Origin: JAOUEA01 sp963719165
GTDB taxonomy: Bacteria > Actinomycetota > UBA4738 > HRBIN12
Assembly: GCA_963719165.1 (NCBI GenBank)
Contig: CAVRAV010000001.1
Location: 62,001 to 126,000, forward strand
Length of the DNA: 64,000 bases
Direction: 5' to 3'
A program made the translations under genes and the position numbers. Shown in pieces: positions 24,907 to 34,205 of this stretch; positions within the stretch are counted from its first letter, which is position 1; each line of letters opens with the position of its first letter. The notes under the pieces are model-generated. The model saw only the letters and a list, made by a program, of their open reading frames with translations, did not search any database and was not told the DNA's origin.

Positions 24907-26268
24907 ATGAGGATGATCGGTGGTCCGATGATCGAGCGCCCCGACGTCGAGTTCGTGAGGGTAGTTGATGGCGCCTACCTCGCGTACCAAAGCTTCGGCG
25001 AGGGACCGATCGACATCTTCTGGCAGGAAGACATCTTCGGGATGGTCGATCAGCTGTGGGAATCGCCGCCGGAGCGGGCGTGGCACGAGGGCTTGGGGGA
25101 GTTCGCGCGAGTGACGATCTACGATCGCCGTGGCATCGGCCTCTCGAGCCGCGACGTATCGCCCGGCAACCTCGAGACGCAGGTCGCTGACATCTTGGCC
25201 GTCCTCGATGCCCGGGGGATCGAGCGAGCCGTTCTCGGAGGGATCCTGGAGTCGGGCGCGCCGAACGTTCTGCTCGCCGCCACGTTCCCTGAGCGCGTCC
25301 GGGCGCTCGTGTGGATCGAGCCCGCTCCGCGCACGACGATGGCGCTCGACTATCCGTGGGGGGTCGGTCCCGACTACGAGGAACGCGAATGGGAGATGCT
25401 CGACAGGTGGGGAACCACGAGGTGGGCCCACGAATTCATCGAGCTGAACTCGTCGGTGATGGGCGGACCCTGGGCGACCGAAGAGTACGCCCGCTTCATC
25501 GCGAGAGCGAGCCGGAGGACCTGCACGCCCGACGTCGCGAAGGAGCTCACGCGCGTTTGGTACGAAACGGATATCCGCGCGATCCTTCCATCGATCCAGG
25601 CACCCATGCTCTTGGTGTCGTCTGCGAACGACGACGACCTCGAGCTCACCCGATCCATCGTGGACCGGGTCCCGCATGCAGAGACCGTCACCTTTCCCGA
25701 TTCGTATCTCGCGCTGGAGGACTTCGGTCCCGTCCACGATGCGATCCGCCGGTTCATCGGTGCGGAGCGAGCACCGCTGGGCCTCGATTCCGTGCTTTCG
25801 ACCGTGATGTTCACCGATATCGTCGGGTCGACCGAACGTGCGGTGGCCGTCGGCGACAGAGCCTGGCAGGAGATCCACGAACGGCACGATGGGCTCGTGC
25901 GGAGCGAGCTCGAGCGCCATCGCGGTCGCGAGATCAAACGAACGGGCGACGGGTTCCTGGCCACGTTCGACGGTCCTGCTCGCGGCGTGCACTGTGCCCG
26001 GGCGATCGCCGAAGCGATGCAGAGTCTGGGGATCGAGGTGCGCGCCGGGCTGCACACGGGCGAGATCGAACTCGACGGCGACGACATCGCGGGGCTCACG
26101 GTTGCGATCGCGTCGCGCGTCAGCTCGAAGGCCGGCCCGTCAGAGGTCTTGATCTCCCAGACCGTGAAGGACCTGATCGCGGGCTCCGGTCTTTCCTTCG
26201 ATGACGCCGGCGAACACGAGCTCAAGGGCGTGCCCGAGCGCTGGCGCCTCTACCGCGTGGCGGGCTGA
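24907..26268 (+). CDS. alpha/beta-hydrolase-like domain fused to class III nucleotide cyclase (second copy)
   Basis: A 453-residue paralogue of the protein at 8927-10258. The hydrolase-like part (about 15-290; DRRGIGLSSRD) has GGILESG where a GxSxG elbow is expected, so residue 114 is Leu and no nucleophile is present. The cyclase part (about 295-453) has both metal Asp motifs (FTDIVGST, TGDGFLATF), the base-recognising Lys (REIKRTGDG) and the transition-state Arg (ASRVSS). It should make a cyclic nucleotide, adenylate-type by the Lys. It sits just before the groESL promoter with no visible terminator between. Confidence 0.88.
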   Translation: MRMIGGPMIERPDVEFVRVVDGAYLAYQSFGEGPIDIFWQEDIFGMVDQLWESPPERAWHEGLGEFARVTIYDRRGIGLSSRDVSPGNLETQVADILAVLDARGIERAVLGGILESGAPNVLLAATFPERVRALVWIEPAPRTTMALDYPWGVGPDYEEREWEMLDRWGTTRWAHEFIELNSSVMGGPWATEEYARFIARASRRTCTPDVAKELTRVWYETDIRAILPSIQAPMLLVSSANDDDLELTRSIVDRVPHAETVTFPDSYLALEDFGPVHDAIRRFIGAERAPLGLDSVLSTVMFTDIVGSTERAVAVGDRAWQEIHERHDGLVRSELERHRGREIKRTGDGFLATFDGPARGVHCARAIAEAMQSLGIEVRAGLHTGEIELDGDDIAGLTVAIASRVSSKAGPSEVLISQTVKDLIAGSGLSFDDAGEHELKGVPERWRLYRVAG

Positions 26269-26283
26269 GGCTCGCATCCCACG

Positions 26284-26313
26284 TTGACCCTTTGGCACTC
26301 GGATGGCTATGCT
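26284..26313 (+). promoter_or_regulatory. groESL promoter
   Basis: TTGACC (26284-26289) and TATGCT (26308-26313) are 18 bases apart and lie immediately before the CIRCE element. TTGGCACTC at 26292 in the spacer is a degenerate copy of the CIRCE left arm. Confidence 0.7.
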
Positions 26314-26314
26314 G

Positions 26315-26341
26315 TTAGCACTCGCAGGTCAAGAGTGCTAA
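26315..26341. promoter_or_regulatory. CIRCE element (HrcA operator)
   Basis: Perfect CIRCE: TTAGCACTC, 9-base spacer, GAGTGCTAA. It lies over the predicted transcription start and 35 bases before the groES ATG. HrcA repression with heat-shock release is expected; hrcA itself is not in the window. Confidence 0.97.
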
Positions 26342-26375
26342 GCACCGTCCAGTCGAACCGAGGAGGAAGCACAGC

Positions 26376-26669
26376 ATGGCGGACTTCAACCTGAAGCCCC
26401 TGGAGGACCGGATCGTCGTCAAGGCGATCGAGGGCGACCAGACCACCGCGTCCGGCCTGGTGATCCCCGACACCGCCAAGGAGAAGCCCCAGGAGGGCGA
26501 GGTCGTGGCCGTGGGCCCTGGCCGCTTCGAAGACGGCGCGCGCGTGCCGCTCGACGTCGCCGTGGGCGACAAGGTCATCTACTCCAAGTACGGCGGCACC
26601 GAGGTCAAGGTCGGGGGCGACGAGTACCTGATCCTGTCGGCCCGCGACGTGCTGGCCATCTCCAAGTAA
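26376..26669 (+). CDS. groES: co-chaperonin GroES
   Basis: A 97-residue Cpn10. LKPLEDRIVVKAIEGDQTTASGLVIPDTAKEKPQEGEVVAVGPG covers the beta barrel and mobile loop (the loop EGDQTTASGLVIPD binds GroEL), and GDKVIYSKYGGTEVKVGGDEYLIL closes the fold. It caps the GroEL ring in ATP-driven folding. ATG 26376 follows GAGGAAG. CIRCE-controlled, with groEL 84 bases downstream. Confidence 0.98.
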   Translation: MADFNLKPLEDRIVVKAIEGDQTTASGLVIPDTAKEKPQEGEVVAVGPGRFEDGARVPLDVAVGDKVIYSKYGGTEVKVGGDEYLILSARDVLAISK

Positions 26670-26753
26670 CAACCATCATCGGGAGCGGGGCCCGCGCGCA
26701 CGCGCTGCGCCGGGTCCCGTTCCATCTGGATCGATCCGAAGGAGGATGACCAC

Positions 26754-28367
26754 GTGGCATCGAAGCTGCTGAGGTTCGGCGAGGATGCTCGCCGCTCGCT
26801 CGAGGCGGGCGTCGACAAGCTCGCCGACGCCGTCGCCATCACGCTGGGACCCAAGGGCCAGAACGTGGTGCTCGACAAGAAGTGGGGTGCTCCCACCATC
26901 ACGAACGACGGTGTGAGCATCGCCAAGGAGATCGAGCTGGAGGACCCTTGGGAGAACCTCGGCGCCCAGCTCACCAAGGAAGTCGCCACCAAGACCGACG
27001 ACGTCGCGGGCGACGGCACGACCACGGCCACCGTGCTCGCGCGGGCCATGGTCAAGGGCGGCCTGCGCAACGTGGCCGCAGGCGCCAACCCCATGATCCT
27101 CAAGCGGGGGATCGAGAAGGCCGTCGCCGCGGCCGTCGAGCAGATCAAGGCGCAATCCAAGGAGGTCGAGTCCAAAGAAGAGATCGCCCAGGTTGCGTCG
27201 ATCTCCGCCGCCGACACCACCGTGGGAGAGATCCTCTCCGAGGCCCTCGACAAGGTCGGCAAGGACGGCGTGGTCACGGTCGAGGAGTCGAACACGTTCG
27301 GCATGGAACTCGAGTTCACCGAGGGCATGCAGTTCGACAAGGGCTACATCTCGCCGTACTTCGTCACGGACCAGGAAAGCATGGAGGCGGTCCTCGACGA
27401 GCCCTACATCCTGCTCATCAACAAGAAGGTATCGAGCGTGCAGGAGACCGTTCCGGTGCTCGAGAAGGTCATGGCGGCGGGCAAGCCGCTCGTGATCGTG
27501 GCCGAGGACGTCGAGGGCGAGGCCCTCGCCACCCTGGTGGTCAACAAGATCCGCGGCACGTTCAACGCGGCGGCCGTGAAGGCGCCCGGGTTCGGCGATC
27601 GTCGCAAGGCGATGCTGCAGGACATGGCGGTGCTCACGGGCGGCCAGGTGGTGTCCGAGGAGGTGGGCCTGAAGCTCGACGCCGTCGAGCTCGAGCTGCT
27701 GGGCCGCGCCCGCAAGGTCATCATCACCAAGGACGACACCACCATCATCGAGGGCGGGGGCTCGGCGGACGAGGTCAGCGGCCGCATCAACCAGATCAAG
27801 GCCGAGATCGAGAACACGGACTCCGACTGGGACAAGGAGAAGCTCCAGGAGCGGCTCGCCAAGCTCTCGGGCGGCGTCGCCGTGGTGAAGGTCGGCGCGG
27901 CCACCGAGGTGGAGCTCAAGGAGCGCAAGCACCGCATCGAGGACGCCCTGAGGGCCACGCGTGCTGCTGTGGAAGAGGGCATCGTCCCCGGCGGCGGCGT
28001 CACCCTGATCCGCGCCGAGGCCGCCCTGGGCAAGCTCGACCTGGAAGGCGACGAGGCCACCGGCGCGAACATCGTCCGCGACGCCCTGTCCGAGCCGGCC
28101 CGGCGCATCGCGTCGAACGCCGGCTACGAGGGCGCGGTCATCATCCAGCAGATCCGCGCGGAGTCCGACAAGGGCTTCAACGCCAACACCGGCGAGTGGG
28201 TCGACATGGTGAAGGCCGGTATCATCGACCCGGCCAAGGTCACGCGCTCGGCGCTGCAGAACGCGGCCTCCATCGCGGCGCTCCTCCTCACCACCGAGGC
28301 CTCGGTGGTGGAGAAGCCCGAGGACGACGAGGACGCGGCCGGCGACGGCCACGGCCACGCGCACTGA
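26754..28367 (+). CDS. groEL: chaperonin GroEL
   Basis: A 537-residue Cpn60. The ATP motif GDGTTTATVLA, the equatorial start LGPKGQNVVLDKKWGAPTITNDGVSIAK and the AAVEEGIVPGGGVTL segment are all present (given as landmarks). GTG 26754 follows GGAGG. The C-terminus ends EDAAGDGHGHAH, a short His-containing tail in place of the usual Gly-Met repeat; in actinobacteria that tail type is known from GroEL1. A strong hairpin follows the gene. Confidence 0.97.
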   Translation: MASKLLRFGEDARRSLEAGVDKLADAVAITLGPKGQNVVLDKKWGAPTITNDGVSIAKEIELEDPWENLGAQLTKEVATKTDDVAGDGTTTATVLARAMVKGGLRNVAAGANPMILKRGIEKAVAAAVEQIKAQSKEVESKEEIAQVASISAADTTVGEILSEALDKVGKDGVVTVEESNTFGMELEFTEGMQFDKGYISPYFVTDQESMEAVLDEPYILLINKKVSSVQETVPVLEKVMAAGKPLVIVAEDVEGEALATLVVNKIRGTFNAAAVKAPGFGDRRKAMLQDMAVLTGGQVVSEEVGLKLDAVELELLGRARKVIITKDDTTIIEGGGSADEVSGRINQIKAEIENTDSDWDKEKLQERLAKLSGGVAVVKVGAATEVELKERKHRIEDALRATRAAVEEGIVPGGGVTLIRAEAALGKLDLEGDEATGANIVRDALSEPARRIASNAGYEGAVIIQQIRAESDKGFNANTGEWVDMVKAGIIDPAKVTRSALQNAASIAALLLTTEASVVEKPEDDEDAAGDGHGHAH

Positions 28368-28391
28368 CGCGAGGGGTTCCAGCTCGACCGC

Positions 28392-28419
28392 CGAAGGCGG
28401 GGCTCCGGCCCCGCCTTCG
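28392..28419 (+). terminator. terminator of groESL
   Basis: A perfect 12-base stem, CGAAGGCGGGGC / GCCCCGCCTTCG, with a 4-base loop TCCG, 24 bases after the groEL stop. No long T-run follows, as is common in GC-rich genomes. Confidence 0.75.
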
Positions 28420-28492
28420 TCGCGTTCCGGCGCGTCTTCGTTCCGTTCAACGTGAGCCTTCCGGCGCGTGCCGCCCGGCGTAGACTCCCCGC

Positions 28493-29557
<1,065 letters not shown>

Positions 29558-29569
29558 CCTCCGGCCGGC

Positions 29570-29581
29570 GCTCCTAGGAGC
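29570..29581. terminator. palindrome between convergent genes
   Basis: GCTCCTAGGAGC, with imperfect G/C extension on both sides, lies in the 33-base gap between convergent stops. It could serve as a bidirectional terminator. Confidence 0.35.
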
Positions 29582-29590
29582 CGCCGTCCG

Positions 29591-30658
29591 TCAGTCCACG
29601 ACCTCCACCCGTACGCGCTGGACGGCGTTGTTCTCGTACCCGCCCACGTTCCACTCGGGTTCGAGGGGCTGCGTCGCCCCGGTGGCGTCGGTGGCCCGAC
29701 AACAGAGCTCGTGTTCGCCCACGGTCGCGTCCCACGCGTACGTCCAAGCCCGCCAGGCGTTGGGGGGCGGCTCGGGACCGAGCTCGGCACCGGACCAGCT
29801 GCGGCCGCCGTCGGTGCTGAACGAGACGTCTTCGACGGGGCCGAACCCCGACCACGCACGGCCCCGGACGTGGTGGCGCCCGGCCCGGGCGTGGCGCACG
29901 CGTGGCTGGAACGAGGGATACCCCGGCGGCACGAGGAGGCTGCGCACCGCGATCCGCTCGACGGGCCGGCCCGGGTCCTCCTCGTCCGATCGGATCCGAT
30001 AGCCCTGCAGGTTCTGGTACCCGTCGAAATGGCGATCCAGGACGCGGATCCGACGCAGCCACTTCACGTGGGTCATGCCGTACCATCCCGGCACGACCAG
30101 CCGCAACGGGTAGCCGTGCTGCGGCGGCAGCGGCCCTCCGTTCATCTCGTAGGCGAGCAGCACGTCCTCGCGCAGCGCCTCGGCGACGGGCAGGCCCCGC
30201 TCGTAGTCCTGCTCGACGTCTCCCTCCACGCCGTGGTCCGCGCCGGCGAAGGCCAGGTCAACGGCACCCTCCGAGAGGCCCGCCTCGCGAAGCAGCGGCG
30301 CGAGAGGCGTGCCGGTCCACGCTGCGTTGCCCACCGCGCCGAGCAGCCAGGGCTGGCTGACGGGGCGCGGCTCCAGAAGCGCCCGTCCGTTCCCGGCGCA
30401 TTCGAGCGTGACCTTGGCGCTCACGCGGGGACGGGACCGCACGTCTTCGAGCGAGAGCGACAGCGGCGTCTCGACCAAGCCCGAGATCTCCAGGCGCCAC
30501 GTCGCCGGGTCGATCTCGGGGATGTCGTAGTGGATGAGGAGGTAGTGCAGGCCCGCCGGCGTCACGTCGTAGCGCAGCGCCTCCAACGGCATGGCGTGGT
30601 TGCGCGCGGCCAGGTCCAGCTCGTCGAGCGCGAAGGCGGTCTCGGTGGCCTCATCCAC
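29591..30658 (-). CDS. molybdopterin-dependent oxidoreductase (sulfite oxidase family)
   Basis: A 355-residue protein of the SUOX fold. The Moco ligand Cys is in KVTLECAGNGR (about residue 84), and GWYGMTHVKWLRRI is typical of the active-site domain (about 40-220). The rest is a Mo-co dimerisation Ig-like domain (VSFSTDGGRSWSGAEL). No signal peptide is visible at GTG 30658, so it may be cytoplasmic, unlike classical SorA. Sulfite is the natural guess, but other oxo-acceptors are possible. The frame stays open far upstream, but that part is antisense of the phosphohydrolase gene. It follows a small membrane protein gene by 38 bases. Confidence 0.87.
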   Translation of the reverse strand: MDEATETAFALDELDLAARNHAMPLEALRYDVTPAGLHYLLIHYDIPEIDPATWRLEISGLVETPLSLSLEDVRSRPRVSAKVTLECAGNGRALLEPRPVSQPWLLGAVGNAAWTGTPLAPLLREAGLSEGAVDLAFAGADHGVEGDVEQDYERGLPVAEALREDVLLAYEMNGGPLPPQHGYPLRLVVPGWYGMTHVKWLRRIRVLDRHFDGYQNLQGYRIRSDEEDPGRPVERIAVRSLLVPPGYPSFQPRVRHARAGRHHVRGRAWSGFGPVEDVSFSTDGGRSWSGAELGPEPPPNAWRAWTYAWDATVGEHELCCRATDATGATQPLEPEWNVGGYENNAVQRVRVEVVD

Positions 30659-30696
30659 GCAGGAGATTCCACCACGGGCGGGAGCGCGATGGCCAC

Positions 30697-31095
30697 CTAG
30701 GCGAACGGCTTCTCCTGGCCGGCGTAGCCGAGTCCGAGGAGCAGGCCGGCGCCCAGGGCCGCGCTCACCGCAGCCAGCAGCCACCAGGCCCATGCCGAGG
30801 CCCCCGCCGGCACGCCGAACAAAGCATGCAGGACGCAGACCGTGGCGACCCCCGCCTCGAGAAGCGCGAAGACCCACGACCACCACCAGACCTCCTCGAG
30901 GTGCTGCTGCACGAGGATCATGATCAGCGCGAGGACCAGGCTCATGACGCCGGCGAGACGGAGCCAGGCGGCGTCGCCCACCGGGGACTGACCCAGGACG
31001 CTCTCGGTGCTCCAGCGCGGCGCCAACAGCAGGGCCACACCCAGGAGCCCCCACAGGGCCGCCTGGATCTCCAAGAGTCGTCGCAGCAGCTTCAC
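30697..31095 (-). CDS. small four-helix membrane protein
   Basis: About 132 residues with four hydrophobic segments (for example IQAALWGLLGVALLLAP, WLRLAGVMSLVLALIMILV, WSWVFALLEAGVATVCVL, WWLLAAVSAALGAGLLLGL). No catalytic motif is seen and I do not recognise the family. GTG 31095 is preferred because the basic start KLLRRLLE leads into helix 1. Co-directional with the molybdopterin oxidoreductase, for which it could be a membrane anchor or quinone-side partner (inference). Confidence 0.6.
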   Translation of the reverse strand: MKLLRRLLEIQAALWGLLGVALLLAPRWSTESVLGQSPVGDAAWLRLAGVMSLVLALIMILVQQHLEEVWWWSWVFALLEAGVATVCVLHALFGVPAGASAWAWWLLAAVSAALGAGLLLGLGYAGQEKPFA

Positions 31096-31228
31096 GGCGG
31101 GCAATCTTCCCAGCTGGAGCGGCCCCACGACGGGGTTGGTAGGATACGCACACCGCGGAAGATCCCTCGCTGCAGCGCGCGCGGCTTCCGTCGACAAGGT
31201 CCGTACCCTCCCGGAAGGAACCATCCGT

Positions 31229-32629
31229 ATGCAGCAAGGACCACGCGTCGCCGTCATCGGCCTCGATTGCGGAGCCCCTCAGCTCCTGTTCCATGATCTC
31301 GCCGACGAGGTCCCGAACCTGCGGAAGATCTTCGCGAACGGCATGTACGGTGATCTCGCCAGCATCACCCCTCCCATCACGGTTCCGGCATGGGCGTGCG
31401 CGATGACGGGGAAGACCCCCGGCCAGCTCGGCATCTACGGCTTCCGCAATCGCAAGGACAGCTCGTATGACGGCCTCACGGTGGCCACGTCGCTCTCCAT
31501 CAAGGAGCCCACCGTGTGGGACAAGCTGGGCGAGGCCGGCAAGCGCTCGCTGCTGATCGGCGTCCCGCCGGGTTTCCCACCGCCCATGGAGTTCCCGGGC
31601 TGGCGCGTCGCGTGCTTCCTCACGCCGCCCAGCGCGGAGCGCTACGCCTTCCCCGCGGAGCTCGAGACCGAGATCGAAGAGGAGCTCACCGGCGTGGGCG
31701 ACTACATCTTCGACATCCCGAACTTCCGCCAGCAGGGCCCGGACTTCGTGATGGACCAGATCTTCAAGATGACGGAGCGACGGTTCCAGGTGGCGCGTCG
31801 CTTGGTGAAGAACAAGCCCTGGGACTTCTTCATGATGGTGGAGATGGGCCTGGACCGCCTGCACCACTGCTTCTGGCAGTACTACGACCCGCGCCACCCG
31901 CTGTACGAGGCGGGCAACAAGTACGAGACGGCGTTCCACGACTACTACCGGTTCCTCGATCTGCAGGTGGGGACCCTCCTCGAGGCCCTTCCGGACGACG
32001 TCGTGACCATCGCCATGAGCGACCACGGCGCGCGTCCGATGATGGGCGGGCTGTGCTTCAACGACTGGCTGATGAACGAGGGCTACCTCGTGATGAAGGA
32101 GCCCCTCAAGGAGATCACGCCCATCGCGCAGGCGCCGATCGACTGGAGCCGCACCACCGCGTGGGGCGACGGCGGGTACTACGGGCGGCTGTTCCTCAAC
32201 ATCAAAGGACGTGAGCCCGGCGGCATCGTGGAGCCGGCGGACTACGAGACCATCCGCAACGAGATGATCGCGAAGCTCGAGGCGCTCCCCGGTCCCGACG
32301 GCGTGCCCATGGGCACGCGCGTGCACAAGCCGCAGGACGTCTATCCGGAGGTGCGCGGCGTCGCCCCCGACCTCATCGTGTACTTCGGCGACCTCGACTG
32401 GCGCTCGGTCGGCGCCGTGGGCAATCCCAGCATCTACACCCTCGAGAACGACACGGGTACCGACGGTGCGAACCACGACCGCACGGCCTTCTTCTCCATG
32501 ATGAATCTGCCGGGCCAGGCCACCGGCAAGGTCGACGGCATGAGCCTCGTCGACGTCGGCCCCTCCATCCTGTCCATGTACGGCATCGAGGCGCCCGCCG
32601 GCGCCGTCGGAAGGAGCTTCCTCAAGTGA
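31229..32629 (+). CDS. alkaline phosphatase superfamily phosphohydrolase (type I phosphodiesterase/nucleotide pyrophosphatase)
   Basis: A 466-residue AP-superfamily enzyme. Metal ligands are visible in VIGLDCGAP, MVEMGLDRLHH, AMSDHGARPM and DGANHDR, and the nucleophile-bearing loop is ITPPITVPAWACAMTGKTPG. It matches COG3379-type predicted phosphohydrolases. ATG 31229 is preceded by GGAAGGA. Its last bases overlap the start of the APS kinase gene (GTGA at 32626-32629), so the two are made together. It may act on a sulfo- or phospho-nucleotide related to APS/PAPS; that is inference from position. Confidence 0.87.
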   Translation: MQQGPRVAVIGLDCGAPQLLFHDLADEVPNLRKIFANGMYGDLASITPPITVPAWACAMTGKTPGQLGIYGFRNRKDSSYDGLTVATSLSIKEPTVWDKLGEAGKRSLLIGVPPGFPPPMEFPGWRVACFLTPPSAERYAFPAELETEIEEELTGVGDYIFDIPNFRQQGPDFVMDQIFKMTERRFQVARRLVKNKPWDFFMMVEMGLDRLHHCFWQYYDPRHPLYEAGNKYETAFHDYYRFLDLQVGTLLEALPDDVVTIAMSDHGARPMMGGLCFNDWLMNEGYLVMKEPLKEITPIAQAPIDWSRTTAWGDGGYYGRLFLNIKGREPGGIVEPADYETIRNEMIAKLEALPGPDGVPMGTRVHKPQDVYPEVRGVAPDLIVYFGDLDWRSVGAVGNPSIYTLENDTGTDGANHDRTAFFSMMNLPGQATGKVDGMSLVDVGPSILSMYGIEAPAGAVGRSFLK

Positions 32630-33252
32630 GCGAGCAGCGCGGCTTCACCGTCTGGTTCACCGGCCTCTCGGGGTCGGGCAAGTCCACCATCGCCGAGATG
32701 CTCTATCACGAGTTCCAGGCGCGCGGCCTCAAGACCGAGATCCTCGACGGCGACGAGGTCCGCAAGAACCTGTCGAAGGGGCTGGGGTTCTCCAAGGAGG
32801 ATCGCGATACCAACATCCTGCGGATCGGGTTCGTCGCGAACCTGCTCACGCGCAACGGCGTCGCGACGATCTGCTGCCCCATCAGCCCGTACAAGGAGAC
32901 CCGGGACGCCTGCCGCGCGCTGATCGGCGAGTTCGTGGAGGTCCACGTCGACGCCACCGTCGAAGAGATCGCCGCCCACCGCGATCCGAAGGGCCTGTAC
33001 AAGAAGGCGCTCGCGGGGGAGATCACCGGGTTCACCGGCGTGGACGACCCCTACGAGGCCCCCGAGGATCCCGAGCTTCATTTAGACACGGAGCGGCAGA
33101 CCCCGGAGGAATCGCTGAAGGCGGTGCTCGACCGGCTGCAGGAGCTGGGCCGCATCGACGACGCCACCGTGATGGTTACCGGCGAACGCCGTCACTCCGG
33201 TCAGACGGACCTGCGCCTCACCGAGACCGGTGCGGTGAAGCGGGAGGGTTGA
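32626..33252 (+). CDS. cysC: adenylylsulfate (APS) kinase
   Basis: A 208-residue CysC-type kinase making PAPS from APS and ATP. The P-loop GLSGSGKST is at about residues 14-22, followed by LDGDEVRKNLSKGLGFSKEDRDTN (substrate loop, FSKEDRDTN conserved) and ICCPISPYKETRD. GTG 32626 overlaps the phosphohydrolase stop. No ATP sulfurylase is adjacent, so APS must come from elsewhere. The tail after residue 180 (VMVTGERRHSGQTDLRLTETG) is longer than in classical CysC. Confidence 0.93.
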   Translation: MSEQRGFTVWFTGLSGSGKSTIAEMLYHEFQARGLKTEILDGDEVRKNLSKGLGFSKEDRDTNILRIGFVANLLTRNGVATICCPISPYKETRDACRALIGEFVEVHVDATVEEIAAHRDPKGLYKKALAGEITGFTGVDDPYEAPEDPELHLDTERQTPEESLKAVLDRLQELGRIDDATVMVTGERRHSGQTDLRLTETGAVKREG

Positions 33253-33333
33253 GCCTCGAGGGGGACGGTTCGCCCTTCGGCGTGGCACACTTCCCGGGGA
33301 ATCATCCGGCCTCGAAGGGAGCGTGAACGAACC

Positions 33334-33636
33334 ATGATGCGCAGACGGCGTCCACTGCTGCGAACCGCCGCCCTGGCGGGCGGGGGAGCCGCCCTGTATC
33401 ACGCGGGGAAGAAGAACGAAGCCAACGCCGTGCACGAACAGGACCAGGATGCGGCGATCCAGGGGGCGTACCAACAACCCGCGGCCGCCCCGGCGCCCGC
33501 CATGCCTGCGGCCCCCGCGGGCGGCATGTCCGAGTCGGCCATCAACCAGCTGAAGGAGCTCGGGTCGCTGCACGACCAGGGGGTGCTGACCGATGAGGAG
33601 TTCGCGGCGCAGAAGAAGAAGATCCTCGCGGGGTAG
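33334..33636 (+). CDS. SHOCT-domain small protein
   Basis: 100 residues. An N-terminal basic and hydrophobic stretch (RRRRPLLRTAALAGGGAALYHAG) is followed by a Pro/Ala-rich linker and a C-terminal SHOCT domain (INQLKELGSLHDQGVLTDEEFAAQKKKILAG, about 70-100; quoted as landmark pieces INQLKELGSL and LTDEEFAAQKKKIL). SHOCT is a short oligomerisation module. Co-directional with the next gene, 46 bases on. Confidence 0.85.
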   Translation: MMRRRRPLLRTAALAGGGAALYHAGKKNEANAVHEQDQDAAIQGAYQQPAAAPAPAMPAAPAGGMSESAINQLKELGSLHDQGVLTDEEFAAQKKKILAG

Positions 33637-33682
33637 ATCCGCGAACATCGCCTCCACCGACACCGAAGGGAACGATTGACCC

Positions 33683-34186
33683 ATGGATGAGTTCGGTCCT
33701 GTTCAGATCATGGTCGTGGGGTTCGACGGCACGTCGTTCAACGGAGAGATCCTGCCGGAGCTGCAACGCCTGAGGGATCTCGATATCATCCGCGTGATCG
33801 ACCTCGTGGTGGTAGCGAAGGACACGGCGGGCGACATCGTCTCCGTCGACATCAGCGACCTGACCGACGACGAGCGCCAGCAGTTCGGCGCCATCGCCGG
33901 TGCCCTGATCGGCCTGGGGGCCGAAGGGAACGAGGAGGGCATGGAGGCCGGTGCGCTCGCGGGCGCCGAGGCCGCCGAGGACGGGATCCTGGGCGATGAC
34001 GAGATGTGGTCGATCGCCGACACCATCCCCATGGGTACGACCGCCGCGGTCGCCCTGCTCGAGCACCGCTGGGCGATCCCGCTGCGCGACGCCATCCGCC
34101 GCGCCGGCGGTGTCCCGCTCGCCGACAGCTGGATCCACCCCGAGGACCTGATCGCGATCGGGGCCGCCGCGGCCGGCGACGCCTGA
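33683..34186 (+). CDS. DUF6325/DUF1269-like protein
   Basis: A 167-residue protein. The start GPVQIMVVGFDGTSFNGEIL, then LRDLDIIRVIDLVVVAKDT, and a Gly/Ala-rich centre (EEGMEAGALAGAEAAEDG) recall DUF6325 and the related DUF1269, which pair with SHOCT proteins in many actinobacteria. The SHOCT gene just upstream fits that. The central segment could form a helical hairpin. Function unknown. Confidence 0.75.
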   Translation: MDEFGPVQIMVVGFDGTSFNGEILPELQRLRDLDIIRVIDLVVVAKDTAGDIVSVDISDLTDDERQQFGAIAGALIGLGAEGNEEGMEAGALAGAEAAEDGILGDDEMWSIADTIPMGTTAAVALLEHRWAIPLRDAIRRAGGVPLADSWIHPEDLIAIGAAAAGDA

Positions 34187-34205
34187 GTCCTCGGCGGTCG
34201 CGGCC

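Noticed and set aside
30659..32476. Long minus-strand open frame continuing upstream of the molybdopterin oxidoreductase
   Set aside because: It lies antisense to the well-supported phosphohydrolase gene and reads as GC-rich shadow sequence without domain motifs.
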